Positions 46,279 to 58,410 of a stretch of 64,000 nucleotides of DNA are shown one piece after another. The first letter of the stretch is position 1. Each line of letters starts with the position of its first letter. The notes beneath the pieces were generated by a model. It was not told the DNA's origin. It worked only from the letters and a program-made list of their open reading frames with translations, and did no database searches. Made by a program: the position numbers and the translations under genes. The DNA is from Arenicola marina (taxonomy: Eukaryota; Annelida; Polychaeta; Arenicolidae), in the NCBI GenBank assembly GCA_964019135.1, contig OZ025260.1, forward strand, positions 22,128,254 through 22,192,253, read 5' to 3'.

Positions 46279-49200
46279 CCAGCTCGGTTACCCTAAGTGA
46301 GACAGTTTATGCAAATTACAACATAATATTATCACGGTCTAAAAGGCACTACAAGGGAATGACGCACAATGCTGTAAAAACTGTCAAACGAAAATAGAAA
46401 TTTCACTCTTTACTGCTTTGGCGGCACGTATGGGACTTATTGTTAGAAACACTAGAAGGACATTATACATAACTACATTATATCACTGGGAATCTGACGT
46501 CAAGGTAGCCCTGATGTTAGTGCCACGAGTTGTCTTTGCGAGTGTCCCCATAGTCCATTGCTGGGCTCTCTGGTTACGGCGGTTTTGTCTTCACCTGTCA
46601 ACCAGGTAATACGGATAATTCCCACATTGGTCACAATTCTCAAATTCGGGCCGAAGACGGCAGATTGGATGTCCTGAGGGGCAGCAACTGCTGCAACCGC
46701 TGCAGAACATGGCCCCACCCATCACGCCACCGGCCTCGCTCCATCGCCTTAAAAGCGACTGGGTGGCAGACAAGTCTTAGGGGAAGAGGAAGATGGTAAT
46801 TGCAAATAGGTTGGAAAATTAGGCAGTTGTCGAGAATGACTTATGCATGTTATTCTATTATTCGGTCACATATATACTAAAATATGTGGAAAACGATGAA
46901 AATGGTGAGCGTTGACAAGGCGAGATTAAAGACCTAGTTAACATAATAGACGTTGACAAATGTGTGAACCTTTAAGATGCATTATATACCAAAGAACGTG
47001 TCTTCATGTTTGATTAGCATAAGATCTTCCATGAACACGCCACGCAGCGCTTAAACGCAAAACTGTGGAAGCTGTGTAGCCATGTCACACGCCGGACCAA
47101 CCGATTGATCGACCTTTCTGATTACAACGGCCATCATTATCCTGTAATAATCATCGGGATAAAGAGACGGAACTACGAGTTGGCTGGTTGGCCAACCGAC
47201 ACGTTAAGACAAAGACTGAGAGCTCGCTGTCCTGAATTAGACAGAGTAATGAGCTACAGGCCCAGACGTGTGATTTCTCTGGAAGAAAGCAAAACGACAA
47301 CTGAATAGGTCCAAAAACTAACACCGCCCCATCATTGGAGAAGCGGCGACAAAATAACCAGTTCATCATCATTGTTTCTTCACCTCCGGTTCACGCACGT
47401 TTTGCCAGTAGTCTGATAATGAATGCAAATGGTCGCTTCGCACGCCATATCTGTGCCGAGGGAACCCCTGACTGTGTTATATTTCATCAAAGGCGAAATA
47501 GCAAAGACTGGCATCATCCAACCTGTTTGTCACTAAAAGCTATCCCATATTTATGATCGACTGGTGACTGGATAGACATGTATGTCTAGATGGGTCGTCA
47601 GTATATGCAACACCATCATAACTTGATGGGGAGGGGTCCATGGAATGAATTGCGTGAATCTATATGACACATGATTAATGTACGAAGTGAAAATGTATCT
47701 CATAGGACAACAAACAGGGACGGACGCGCTCATACATGGCTTCACTCTGGGGTCAGTTCATGTCAAGGGGACCCACTTCTGCCCATTAAAGTATGCAAGG
47801 GAGAGGGGCAGTATGGCATATTTGACCACTTAAATACTCGTGAATGTATGGTCGGATTAATGGTGTCGTGGACGAGTGGATGCAACACTGACCCCCATCT
47901 AAACGACAACTGATCAATCATATTATTTGTTGGGGCCAATTAGCACAACTATATTCAAACACGGCGTGGTAATCAGGGAATAGTAAATGATTTTATATTG
48001 TTGCCATCTTATGATTTATATTGCATTCCACGGATCGCACAAACAACGATATGGGGATAAATATATCAATGAAAATCGCATACAGGTTTTTCTCGATTGA
48101 CATAATATATAAATATGATATATACATGTGCCTTCTACCTGCCATAGAAGTTCGGATGCGTTATTTAACGTGTATTGGGATTATTTTGGGGAACAGGGAG
48201 CGGCATGATTTTACGACAATGAAAGTCATATTGTTGGTGCGATTTATCATGCCATTAAACAGTTATCGACACATTAAAAGATGCGTCTCAAATGGTAGAA
48301 AACACAGGCCCCTGTAACTACTAGGGGAACTGCCACCAAAAAACTGTTCAATACCATAAACATTGCAAAAAATAAACGAGAAATCCCGTATCGGAGATTT
48401 CTCTCATTTTACCAAATATAAAAGGGGAAAACCGTTTTGCAAAAAAAAGCCACTTTATGATAATGGAACGGACGCGCAAGAAGTGTTATGAGTTACAAAA
48501 CGGAGCTTATCCAAAAGGATGCCACGACGAGCTTCATTGGCTAATAAACGCGTTCTTTGGCTCCGTTCCATTTCCTCAACGCCGCCACAAAGTCAATCTC
48601 CGGGACGAGATTCCGCCAGAGAGCGCTGCTACAGCAGTTCTCAGGTCCTAGCGGCGGTGGGCTTTACTACTGATGCCAATTTCACTGATAAAACGCCGGG
48701 CCATTCAACTGTACATGCTTAGTTTGTATACAAATACACATTTAAATATATTTTATATATTTCTTGCAATCCTATCGTTTCTTTTTCGCTGAGATACAAA
48801 CACGTTAGGTTCACTGAGTGAAACATATATTGAACGGATGGTACACGTATTGTGAAATGACTGTCACGAGAGAGTTTTACTTTGGGTTTAACACCTAAAT
48901 TATCTAGTGTTTCTCCACTTACTTTCCCCGCATTCATACAGATAAACAGAGCCTGAGAGGTCGCCAAGAAAAATGAAATACATACAACTCATCGAGCATA
49001 ATCGTAGCTCGTACCCGGGTTTTTTATTTCATGCTCAGTGCGCAACCAAAGCTGTATATGGTTGTCATTCCCCTTCCGTGAGCACTTGACGAAGCGGCGG
49101 TGGAACATCTAAGAGTCGGATAATTTGCTAAATGATGACACAAACGCAAATTCATTTGCCCATATTGTTATGCAAATATCCGCCATCTGGAAAAATGCTT

Positions 49201-49624
49201 GAGTGACATTTTCTGGGAAATTTTCCCGTGTTATCTTGAATGTTCTAGGGAGATAAATACATCTTGTTCAGCTTAATTTCATAGAATGTATGAAACTGAC
49301 GAGCTTGTCCAATGGACAATCCGAAGATTTCCCTTTACATAGTTGGCCATATCGAATGTTAAATTGTATACAACAAATTTTGTCACGCAATGACGCCATC
49401 TTGACATTTTGCAAAGACCAAGATGATGCCCAGTTTGCCCTTTGCAGTGGCGCATCACAGTGGAATAGTCTGAACTATACTTTGCTAAGTAGCCCATCGT
49501 GGATGTCTTGGGATTTCAATTGAACATCATTGGTCGACGGTAGCCATTGGCGTTATGAAACATGTGATTTGTGTGACTTGTCAAGTGATTAAATGACTGA
49601 ATAAATAACATAGATAACACTGTT

Positions 49625-49762
49625 ATGGCAACTTCGTCTGGCGTCATCTCCGTTTTGTCATACTCATGTGAACCTGGGCGCATGAAGGCACAAGAATTAT
49701 GTGACGGGCAGGTCATGGTGCGACCTCGCGGGTCCGGAAGCTGTTGTGAACACACGTTATAA
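49625..49762 (+). other. 45-codon ATG frame in block AA, copy 2
   Basis: A homologue of 33225-33362. Four differences are seen, all replacing; the CRE is lost (TGGCGTCA). The 74-codon frame (49828-50052) is also intact. Confidence 0.15.
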
Positions 49763-50124
49763 AGACAACTGTAACCCGATGAAAGCACGGGGAAAGGGAA
49801 AGTCCTTGACAATAGACACTCTGGGACATGTCTTTGACTGCAACAAATTTATCGCGCAATAACCCATCCCAATTTCATTGTATGGCAGTGCGGCACAGTG
49901 CGGGAGGGTCGTGTTCTAATCTGGGTCGAAGCATATTGGTGTGTATTAAAGCCGGAAGGTCAAGAGTGGTCAGTATGTTACTCCTATGGTCGTGTTTATG
50001 TGTCGGTAGACCTACCTACAAGCAGGGGTCTGTGGCGCGCAAGGCCCGGTGACAGCCATGCTCTAGTCTAGCTCTAGGCCTTCAGCGATTATTGTCATGT
50101 TTGCGTTGTGTGCTACCCTCCGAC

Positions 50125-50165
50125 CCCCACAGCTACCCACCTAAATCGCCCCACGCAGCCGACGA
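50125..50165. other. Direct-to-inverted junction of the array
   Basis: Left of about 50141 the sequence follows block AA as at 33720-33740. Right of it the sequence follows block R in reverse, as at 60695-60735. Both source sequences carry CCACCC-type repeats at the join, suggesting a microhomology-guided inversion or fold-back. Confidence 0.7.
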
Positions 50166-50925
50166 CACAATAATCAACAATCGAGTGACGGTTTCACCAA
50201 TGCGAGCTTGTTACCTGTATATTGGATAGTAATCTATTCCGTGTGAGATATATCGTCTTCTCGTCTCATGGATCCACAGATTCCGACACAATTAAACGAT
50301 GAGAGAAACTTCATCCTGCTTTTGGGAGGGACCCAAAGAAAGGATAATCTACTTGTAAGTCGCACTGCTATGTCAATATTTTGTGTGATTTGAAATGTTG
50401 AATCTTTTTGTTGTTAATGTCAGTAACTGGCATGTAAAATGTTCGTACATTTAAAACCAACTATGAAGCATATTAGTCAAGATATATTTCCCCAACAGCG
50501 TGGGTGTTAAAATGAAATCATATCTATTTAATTGTTAATCGGTTTGTTCCATGTAAGAGAATGAACAAACCGAGTGTCAGAAGTATAGTGTTCAAGTGAG
50601 AGCACATTTGGACAAAAGGATTACTTTATTTAAATCATGATTTAAAGACCTGTGGCCATGCTCCGGGATCTCCATTACATATCAATAATGCAGCTGCAAA
50701 CTCCCCTGGCTTTTCCCCGTCCGCCCTTCCGAGCGATGAAGCAGCCTTCAGGTCGTTTGGCTGGCCGTCGTTAATTTGTTTTTGTCGTTCTCAGTCGCCG
50801 GGCTTGCGCTCCCTCTGGGAGACATTTTTACTCTCCGCAATCGTGAATGGCGATAACACCCCCACAATCTCCTAGATGCCCCATAAACCAGAGCAAGGGG
50901 GAATGTACCTAGGGATATCTGCCGG

Positions 50926-51042
50926 TCACCTAATGGGTCTCTGTGTCTTCCTCATTCTCTTTCCTTGACCTTTTTCTTCTATTTCGTCTCCTTCCGTGTC
51001 TTTTTCTTCTGGTTGCTGCTTGTCTTCTTCTGGGCCAGACAT
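50926..51042 (-). other. 38-codon acidic/basic small frame (Q block, inverted copy)
   Basis: The frame begins MSGPEEDKQQPEEKD and ends GQGKRMRKTQRPIR, with the same stop as the 26672 copy. The donor-like site of this copy is changed (GAGAGT). The 25-codon frame is at 50748-50825. Confidence 0.2.
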
Positions 51043-51414
51043 CTCCCACGAGGTTTGTAATGAGATTGCACGGCCGATGGCGGGGAAGGGGGAGGGTGGC
51101 GCCAGTGAGTGGGTAGACAGAATGGCGGGCGACGAGGCAGGCGTGGCTGGGTGACCGAGGCGCCTCTGCCGGTTTAAGGGGGAGGTGTGACCAGCGGACA
51201 CGAGAGGCAGCTGGCTGAGATGAGAGAGGTGTGGAGGAGGGCCGAAGCAGCTAGAGCCACGAGAAGACGAGAACCCACTCCATTTGTGTCCCTCTGGACA
51301 CTTCCTTGCCTCCCGTCCCCAATACTCACGGGACTTACCAGGGAACGGTTTACCTGATACAAATTTACGGGAAGCACGAACTAAACAGTCGTTTGTCACC
51401 TCGTCGAGGTGCCG

Positions 51415-51447
51415 CCTGCACGTGCAATTGGACGTCTAATTGGGCGG
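51415..51447 (-). promoter_or_regulatory. Block Q promoter-like cluster, inverted copy 5
   Basis: On the minus strand, two CCAAT boxes (plus ATTGG at 51439-51443 and 51427-51431) precede CACGTG (51419-51424). Confidence 0.4.
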
Positions 51448-53289
51448 CGATGGTGGTAGGAGATTCATGGCCCAATAACAGACCACTTGCCAGTTGTGGC
51501 CTCTCCCCAATCTGTTAGAGGGCCGTTAGCATGCAGGTGAGTATTAAATGGGACGGTACAGAGGGAAAGAGAGCCACAAATGAAGATCAATTGCCTTCCT
51601 ACCGATATCCGGCCATCTAACTCGATATCTTCCTTTCTACGAGTATAGTTTATATGCATAATTATAAGAGGGAAACAATGTTGTGGTAAGTGTATATATG
51701 ATCTGTTGTATGCGATGAAAAATATATTTATATATTAAGTAAATACACAGTTACCCGTCTTATATCATGATAATGGTGAGTTTCAAATAAAGTCAACGAA
51801 TTTTTTTAATCTTTGCATTGAGACCCTATAGATGGCGCTATCAACGATGAACGAGTTATTTTCCTAAATATACGTTATTGCCATAACTGTCACATGATAC
51901 TATAATGCATAATCCGATTATAAGACTTCGTGTCTGTTAAATGGCGAATAATGTAGTAGACCTATGATGTCCAACCACTAGATGTTAGCATATCCATTGA
52001 CAACAGTTCTACGTTGCTATTTGAATCCATCTAGCAATCTGCCGGTTATCAACATTGTGCGCTACCACATAATTGGGACGTAGAACATTTTGGAGAGACG
52101 TCAACACTGCAGTAATGCCCCGAATTAGTGCTCAGTCTTCTGGGAGACCGCAGGGTGGGGGTGGGGGCTGAGTCAAGGGGGGGGGTGAGGGGGGTGCTTC
52201 TAGTGGGTCGTAACCCTTTTTCTGTCCTTTGAAGAGCGCGTAGAGGTACCCCCCCCCACCCAGATGACATCGATTCTCGCAGAGGTCATATTGCGTCGTA
52301 GGTTAATTTGGCTGTCGCAACTATTATTCGCTACATTGTGCCCGTTCATTGACGTCAGGCATACAAACACACTCTCCTATCAGACAACACAACTATGAAT
52401 TAGCATGTCAGTTTAAATACAGTCACCATCAATATAATTCGGGAACGCACAACGAAGACCCTCCATCCGCCATGTTTGCATTAGCTGATATACACTTTCG
52501 AGAGGTCTTAGTTGTCTGAGTCATGCATCCTCTGCCAATGACAGTGCGAGGGATAATCTTCACCACATAAAATATAGCGTACGAAAAAATCCAAACGGAA
52601 CTAAAATCTTCCTTAACCTATAAATGATCAGCGTGAATACAATTTACACAGATAATTTAGAAAAAAAGTTCTTGCACAAACTTTTTGCACAAAAGAATGA
52701 CATCGAACGCTAACAAGAAGAAATTAACTGTTTAACGCTCAAAATTGTCATGGCTTTAAAAGGCAAATGCTCTTTCTTGAAGTGTAAGCTGGCAACAATA
52801 ATGAACAAAACGAACATGGCACGTCGTGTATACCGGTATGAGTCGGCTTCTCATTCCGTCCCTGGGGAATGCACGGGGTTGAGGTGTGTCAGTGGGTGGG
52901 TGGGTGGGTAGGTGGGTAGCTGTGGGGGACGGAGGGAAGCACACAACGCAAATATGACAATAATCGCTGAAGGCCTAGAGCTAGACTAGAGCATGGCTGT
53001 CACCGGGCCTTGCGCGCCACAGACCCCTGCTTGTAGGTAGGTCTACCGACACATAAACACGACCATAGGAATAACATACTGACCACTCTTGACCTCCCGG
53101 CTTTAATACACACCAATATGCTTCGACCCAGATTAGAACACGACCCTCCCGCACTGTGCCGCGCTGGCATACAATGAAATTGGGATGGGTTATTGCGCGA
53201 TAAATTTGTTGCAGTCAAAGACATGTCCCAGAGTGTCTATTGTCAAGGACTTTCCCTTTCCCCGTGCTTTCATCGGGTTACAGTTGTCT

Positions 53290-53427
53290 TTATAACGTGT
53301 GTTCACAACAGCTTCCGGACCCGCAAGGTCGCACCATGACCTGCCCGTCACATAATTCTTGTGCCTCCATGCGCCCAGGTTCACATGAGTATGACAAAAT
53401 GGACATGACGTCAGACGAAGTTGCCAT
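53290..53427 (-). other. 45-codon ATG frame in block AA, inverted copy
   Basis: A homologue of 33225-33362 with the CRE kept. Three differences are seen, all replacing. The 74-codon frame (53000-53224, minus) is also intact. Confidence 0.15.
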
Positions 53428-54931
53428 AACAGTGTTATCTATGTTATTCAGTCAGTCATTTAATCACTTGACAAGTCTCACAAACCACATGTTTCATAAT
53501 GCCAATGGCTACCTTTGACCAATGATCTTAAATTGAAATTCCAAGACATCCACAATGGGCTACTTAGCAAAGTATAGTTCAGACTATTCCACTGTGAGGC
53601 GCCACTGCAAAGGGCAAACTGGGCATCATCTTAGTCTTTGCGAAATGTCAAGATGGCGTGATCGCGTGACAAAATATGCTGTATACAATTAAGCATTCGA
53701 TATTGTCAACTATGTGAAGGGATATCTTCGGATTGTCCATCGGACAAGCTCGTCAGTTCCATACATTCTATGAAATTAACCTGAACAAGATGTACTTATC
53801 TCCCTAGAACATTCAAGATAACACGGGCAAATTTCCCAGATAATGTCACTCAAGCCTTTTCCAAGATGGCGGATATTTGCGTAATAATGTGGGCAAATGA
53901 ATTTGTGTTTGTGCATCATTTGGCAAATTATCCGACTCTTAGATGTTGCACCGCTTCGTCAAGTGCTCACAGAAGGAGAATGACAACTATATACAGCCTT
54001 GGTTGCACACTGAACATAAAACAAAATACCCGGGTGCGAACTACGATTATGCTCGATGCGTTGTATTCATTTCATTTTTCTTGGCGACCTCTCAGGCTCT
54101 GTTTATCTGTATGGATGCGGGGAAAGTAAGTGGAGAAACACTAGATAATTTAGGTGTTAAACCCTAAGTAAAACTCTCTCGTGACAGTCATTTCACAATA
54201 CGTGTGTCATCCATTCAATATATGTTTCACGCAGTGAACTTAACGTGTTTGTATCTCAGTGAAAAAGAAACGACAGGATTGCAAGAAATATATAAAATAT
54301 AGTTAAATGTGTATTTGTGTACAAACTAAGCATGTACATTTGAAAGGCCACAGGTCGATATGGGCCAACGATCTAACTGAATGCATGAGATAAAATTAGT
54401 TATTTTAAATCAATGAATGAAAAATGTGCCCCTGTTTCATTGTTATTTTGTTATCGATGGGCCCTAAGGGAAATCTTGGGCCTTATCGTGAAGGACCAGC
54501 ATGTGGTTGTTCACGTTTAAGGTCCTCAGGGGCGCTGATCAGAAACATAACTCGGATATTTGGCCAGTGGGCTTATGTCCATAAAAAAAACATGTACTCA
54601 GACAGATGTGAGAAGCGGCTGGGCGGCTTGTGAGCGGGAGGGATGGAGTGGGCAGGGGCGAAGGTGGGGATTGAGGTGGGGGGTGGTGGTGGAGGGTGGG
54701 CGCTTGGGAGTTATGCCAGCGATGATATTGCGACCTGCTTTTTCTTCCACAATTATTGGGCCGTCTTGCGGGTCTGCGACCTTGGGTGTGGTGGGGACGG
54801 CTACAATGAAGTATACATATACAGGATTCCCTTTGGGAGGAGCCTCCTAAGTGTGCAGCCCACATGTAACAGCTTGCAAATTCCTTGCTGTCCTCCATCA
54901 ACGCCTCTCCCCCACCCCGCCTCCCTCCTCC

Positions 54932-55071
54932 CCCTGTCCTCACCCCTGTTCCCTCCTGCCCCTGTCCCCACCCCTGTTCCCTCCTCCCCCTGTCCCCACC
55001 CCTGTTCCCTCCTCCCCCTGTCCCCACCCTTGTTCCCTCCTCCCCATGTCCCCACCCCTCTTCCCTCCTCC
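54932..55071. repeat. 28-base VNTR, long allele (5 units)
   Basis: Units CCCTGTCCCCACCCCTGTTC plus CCTCCTCC start at 54932, 54960, 54988, 55016 and 55044. The unit length is not a multiple of three, so the proline-rich frames across it shift register; they are artefacts. Confidence 0.9.
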
Positions 55072-55186
55072 CCCTGCCCCCTTCCCCCTTCCCGATCCGC
55101 CCCCATCATACCCTGGATCAGACAGGGTGTGAATAGTCCCGGACTTGCCCATTCACGGGTGATGGCTATCAAATTAGATCGGGCGC

Positions 55187-55408
55187 ATGAATATCCCCAC
55201 CTGCCGAGAAAGTAGGCCATTAAGCACAGTCGAGGGCGTAATATGCGCTCTATGTTCATCGTTGTATTATTGTCCGATAGATAATGCGTGCAATCAGACT
55301 TTATTAATCAGATTAGTTGGTTTAGGTCATCTCGCTAGTAGTTCATGGCCCTCCGTTTTATCAGTTAGATTGGCATCAGTAGTAAAGCCCATCGCCGCTA
55401 GAACCTGA
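55187..55408 (+). other. 73-codon ATG frame in block Z, inverted copy
   Basis: The fifth intact copy of the frame. I count about eight differences over 219 bases against 31360-31581, most of them replacing. Confidence 0.15.
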
Positions 55409-57751
55409 GAACTGCTGTAGCAGCGCCCTTTGGCGGAATCTCGTCCCGGAGATTGACTTTGTGGCGACGTTGAGGAAATGGAACGGAGCCAAAGAACGCG
55501 TTTATTAGCCATTGAAGCTCGTGGTGGCATCCTATTGGATAAGCTCCGTTATGTAACTCATAGCACTTCTTGCGCGTCCGTTCAATTATCATAAAGTGGC
55601 CTTTTTTGGCAAAACGGTTTTCCCCTTTTATATTTGGTAAAATGAGGGAAATCTCCGATATGGGATTTTTCGCACTCTTTATGGTATTGATCAGTTTTTT
55701 GGTGGTAGTTCCCCTAGTAGTTACAGGGGCCTGTGTTTTCACCATTTGAGACGCATGTTTTAAAGTGTCGATAACTGTTTAATAGCATGATAAATCGCAC
55801 CAACAATATGACTTCCATTGTCGTAAAATCATGCCACCCCCTGTTCCCCAAAATAATCCCAATACACGTTAAATAACGCATCCGAACTTCTATGGCAGGT
55901 AGAAGGCACATGTATATATCATATTTATATATATTGTCAATCGAGAAAAAACCTGTATGCGATTTTCATTGATATATTTATCTCCATATCGTTGTTTGTG
56001 CCATCCGTGAAATGCAATATAAATCATAAGATGGCAACAATATAAAATCATTTACTATTCCCTGATTACCACGCAGTGTTTGAATATAGTTGTGCTAATT
56101 GACCCCAACAAATAATACGATTGATCAGTTGTCGTTTAGATGGGGGTCAGTGTTGCATCCACTCGTCCACGACACCATTAATCCGACCATACATTCACTA
56201 GTATTTAAGTAGTCAAATATACCATACTACCCCCCCATACTCCCTTGCATACTTTAATTGGCAGAGGTGGGTCCCCTTGACATGAACTGACCCCAGAGTG
56301 AAGCCATGTTTGAGCGCGTCCGTCCCTAATTGTTCTCCTATGAGATACATTTTCACCTCGTACATTAAACATGTGTCATATAGATTAACGCAATTCATTC
56401 CATGGACCCCTCCCCATCAAGTTATGATGGTGTTACATATACGGATGACCCATCTAGACATACATGTCTATCCAGTCACAAGTCAATCATAAATATGGGA
56501 TAGCTTTTAGTGACAAAGAGGTTGGATGATGCCAGTCTTTGCTATTTCGCCTTTGATGAAATATAACACAGTCGGTGATTTTATCGGCACAGATATGGCG
56601 TGCGAAGCGACCATTTGCATTCATTATCAGACTAATGGCAAAACGTGTGTGAACCGGAGGTGAAGAAACAATGATGATGAACTGGTCATTTTGTTCGCAG
56701 CTGCTCCAATGATTCAGTTGTCGTTTTGCTTTCTTCCAGATAAATCACAAGTACTGGGCTCGTAGCTCATTACTCTGTCTAATCCAGGACAGCGAGCTCT
56801 CAATCTTTGGCTTAACGTGTCGGTTTGCCAACCAGCCATCTCGTAGTTCCGTCGCTTTATCCCGATGATAATTACAGGACACTGATGACCGTTGTAATCA
56901 GAAAGATCGATCAATCGGTTGGTCCCGCGTGTGATATGGCTACACAGCTTCCACAGTTTTGCGTTTAAGCGCTGCGTGGCAGATCTTTTGCTAATCAAAC
57001 ATGAAGACCCGTTCTTTGGCATTAACGCATCTTAAAGATCCACACATTTGTCAACGTTTTCTATGTTAACTGAGTCTTTAATCTCGCCTTGTCAACGCTC
57101 ACCATTTTCATCGTTTTCCACATATTTCAGTATATATGAGATAGAATACTAGAATAACATGGAGAAATCATTTTCGACAACTGCCTAATTTGCCCACCTA
57201 TTTGCAATTGCCATCTTCCTCTTCCCCTAAGCCTTGTCTGCCACCCAGTCGCTTTTAAGGCGATGGAGCGAGGCCGGTGGGGTGAGGGGTGGGGGCATGT
57301 TCTGCAGCGGTTGCAGCAGTGGCTGCCCCTCAGGACATCCAATCTGCCGTCTTCGGCCCGAATTTGAGAATTGTGACCAATGTGGGAATTACCCGTATTA
57401 CCTTGTTGACAGGTGAAGACAAAACCGCCGTAACCAGAGAGCCCAGCAATGGACTATGGGAACACTCGCAAAGACAACTCGTGGCACTAACATCAGGGCT
57501 ACTTTGACGTCAGATTCCCAGTGATATAATGTAGTTATGTATAATGTCCATCTAGTGTTTCTAACAAAAAGTCCCATACGTATCGCCAAAGCATTGATGA
57601 CATCGCAAGATGCACTAGTAAAGAGTGAAATTTCAATTTTCGTTTAACAGTTTTTTGACAGCATTGAGCGTCATTTTCTTGTTGTAGTTCCTTTTTTAAA
57701 CCGTGATAATATAATGTAATTTGGATAAACTGTATGAATTAGGGTAACCGA

Positions 57752-57815
57752 GCTGGGGATGCGCGCTGGTGTAGTGGTTAGACTGCAACGCCATTCATCC
57801 TGGGATCGAATACGG
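57752..57815 (+). mobile_element. SINE-B tRNA-like head, inverted copy
   Basis: A box TGGTGTAGTGGTTA at 57767-57780. The B-box region has decayed (GGGATCGAATA). A few bases between them are missing relative to the other copies. Confidence 0.55.
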
Positions 57816-57995
57816 ATAAGGGGGACAATATCTGGTTTTACCCATTCATCATTTATCATCCCGAGATGTTCATTTATTGAGTTTATTCATTATTGTGCAC
57901 GAAAGCGGCCTAAAACACCAACTGTTCAGCAATATTTTACGACGCTTGAAATTGTTGCATACATTGTTCACCACAGATATTAATGGGTATTTTTG

Positions 57996-58050
57996 GGGTG
58001 TGGGGGGGGCGGAGGCGGTGGGGGGCAGGGGGCAGGGAGGGGGGCGGTGC
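57996..58050 (+). repeat. G-rich tract, quadruplex candidate
   Basis: Many G runs of three to eight occur in about 55 bases. The direct copies at this point (19.49, 28.70 and 46.0 kb) have only a short C-rich phrase, so the tract expanded in the inverted unit. Confidence 0.65.
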
Positions 58051-58224
58051 CAAAAAATCTTTGTGATGATATATCAAGTCAGCGTTTGCCAGGCGTCGAC
58101 CTATTTCCCACACATTCATCACCTCATCCTGCCCGATTCGCTGATCTCTGTCATGTTTGAATAGTGAACGCCACATTTAATGCAATCTTCATCCATGCGC
58201 GGTGGCTGAGCCGCCGAAACCCGT

Positions 58225-58410
58225 GTGCTTTTGCTGAAAAAAATCACCCCGGGGAAACATCTCGGAGCCATATATAACCTCAAATACCGAGAGGACGGCA
58301 ACCGTGTGAATGCGAGCCTCGAACTGCGAGTAAGTATGCTTCATGATATTAAAGTGAGTAGGTTGTGTTTTTTCTGGATCCCTACATGGATAATATCGAT
58401 CGTTCTGTGA
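58225..58410 (+). other. Exon-like frame with GTAAGT donor (V block, inverted copy)
   Basis: PGKHLGAIYNLKYREDGN... runs to GCGAGTAAGTATG near 58330. It is a homologue of the minus-strand frames at 28331-28522 and 45632-45823. Coding is unproven. Confidence 0.15.

Larger units (their letters stand above)
42807..50141 (+). repeat. Array unit 4: P(3' end)-Q-R-V-W-X-Y-Z-AA
   Basis: Blocks are P end 42807-43195, Q 43195-44370, R 44370-45100, V 45100-45920, W 45920-46290, X 46290-47560, Y 47560-48320, Z 48320-49100 (with an internal deletion at about 48703) and AA 49100-50141. It follows unit 2 at a constant offset of about 17.3 kb over long stretches and shares its R-to-V deletion. Units 2 and 4 are therefore a recent tandem pair. 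Confidence 0.8.
50142..51560 (-). repeat. Array unit 5 (inverted, partial): Q-R
   Basis: On the minus strand, Q is 51560-50640 and R 50640-50142. Q is joined to BB of the complete inverted unit at about 51.56 kb, exactly as in the direct unit 2-to-3 junction at 35.42 kb. Confidence 0.8.

Noticed and set aside
54643-55215. A 190-codon frame across the C-rich region of block Z
   Set aside because: It crosses the 28-base VNTR; paralogues with different unit numbers do not keep the frame.
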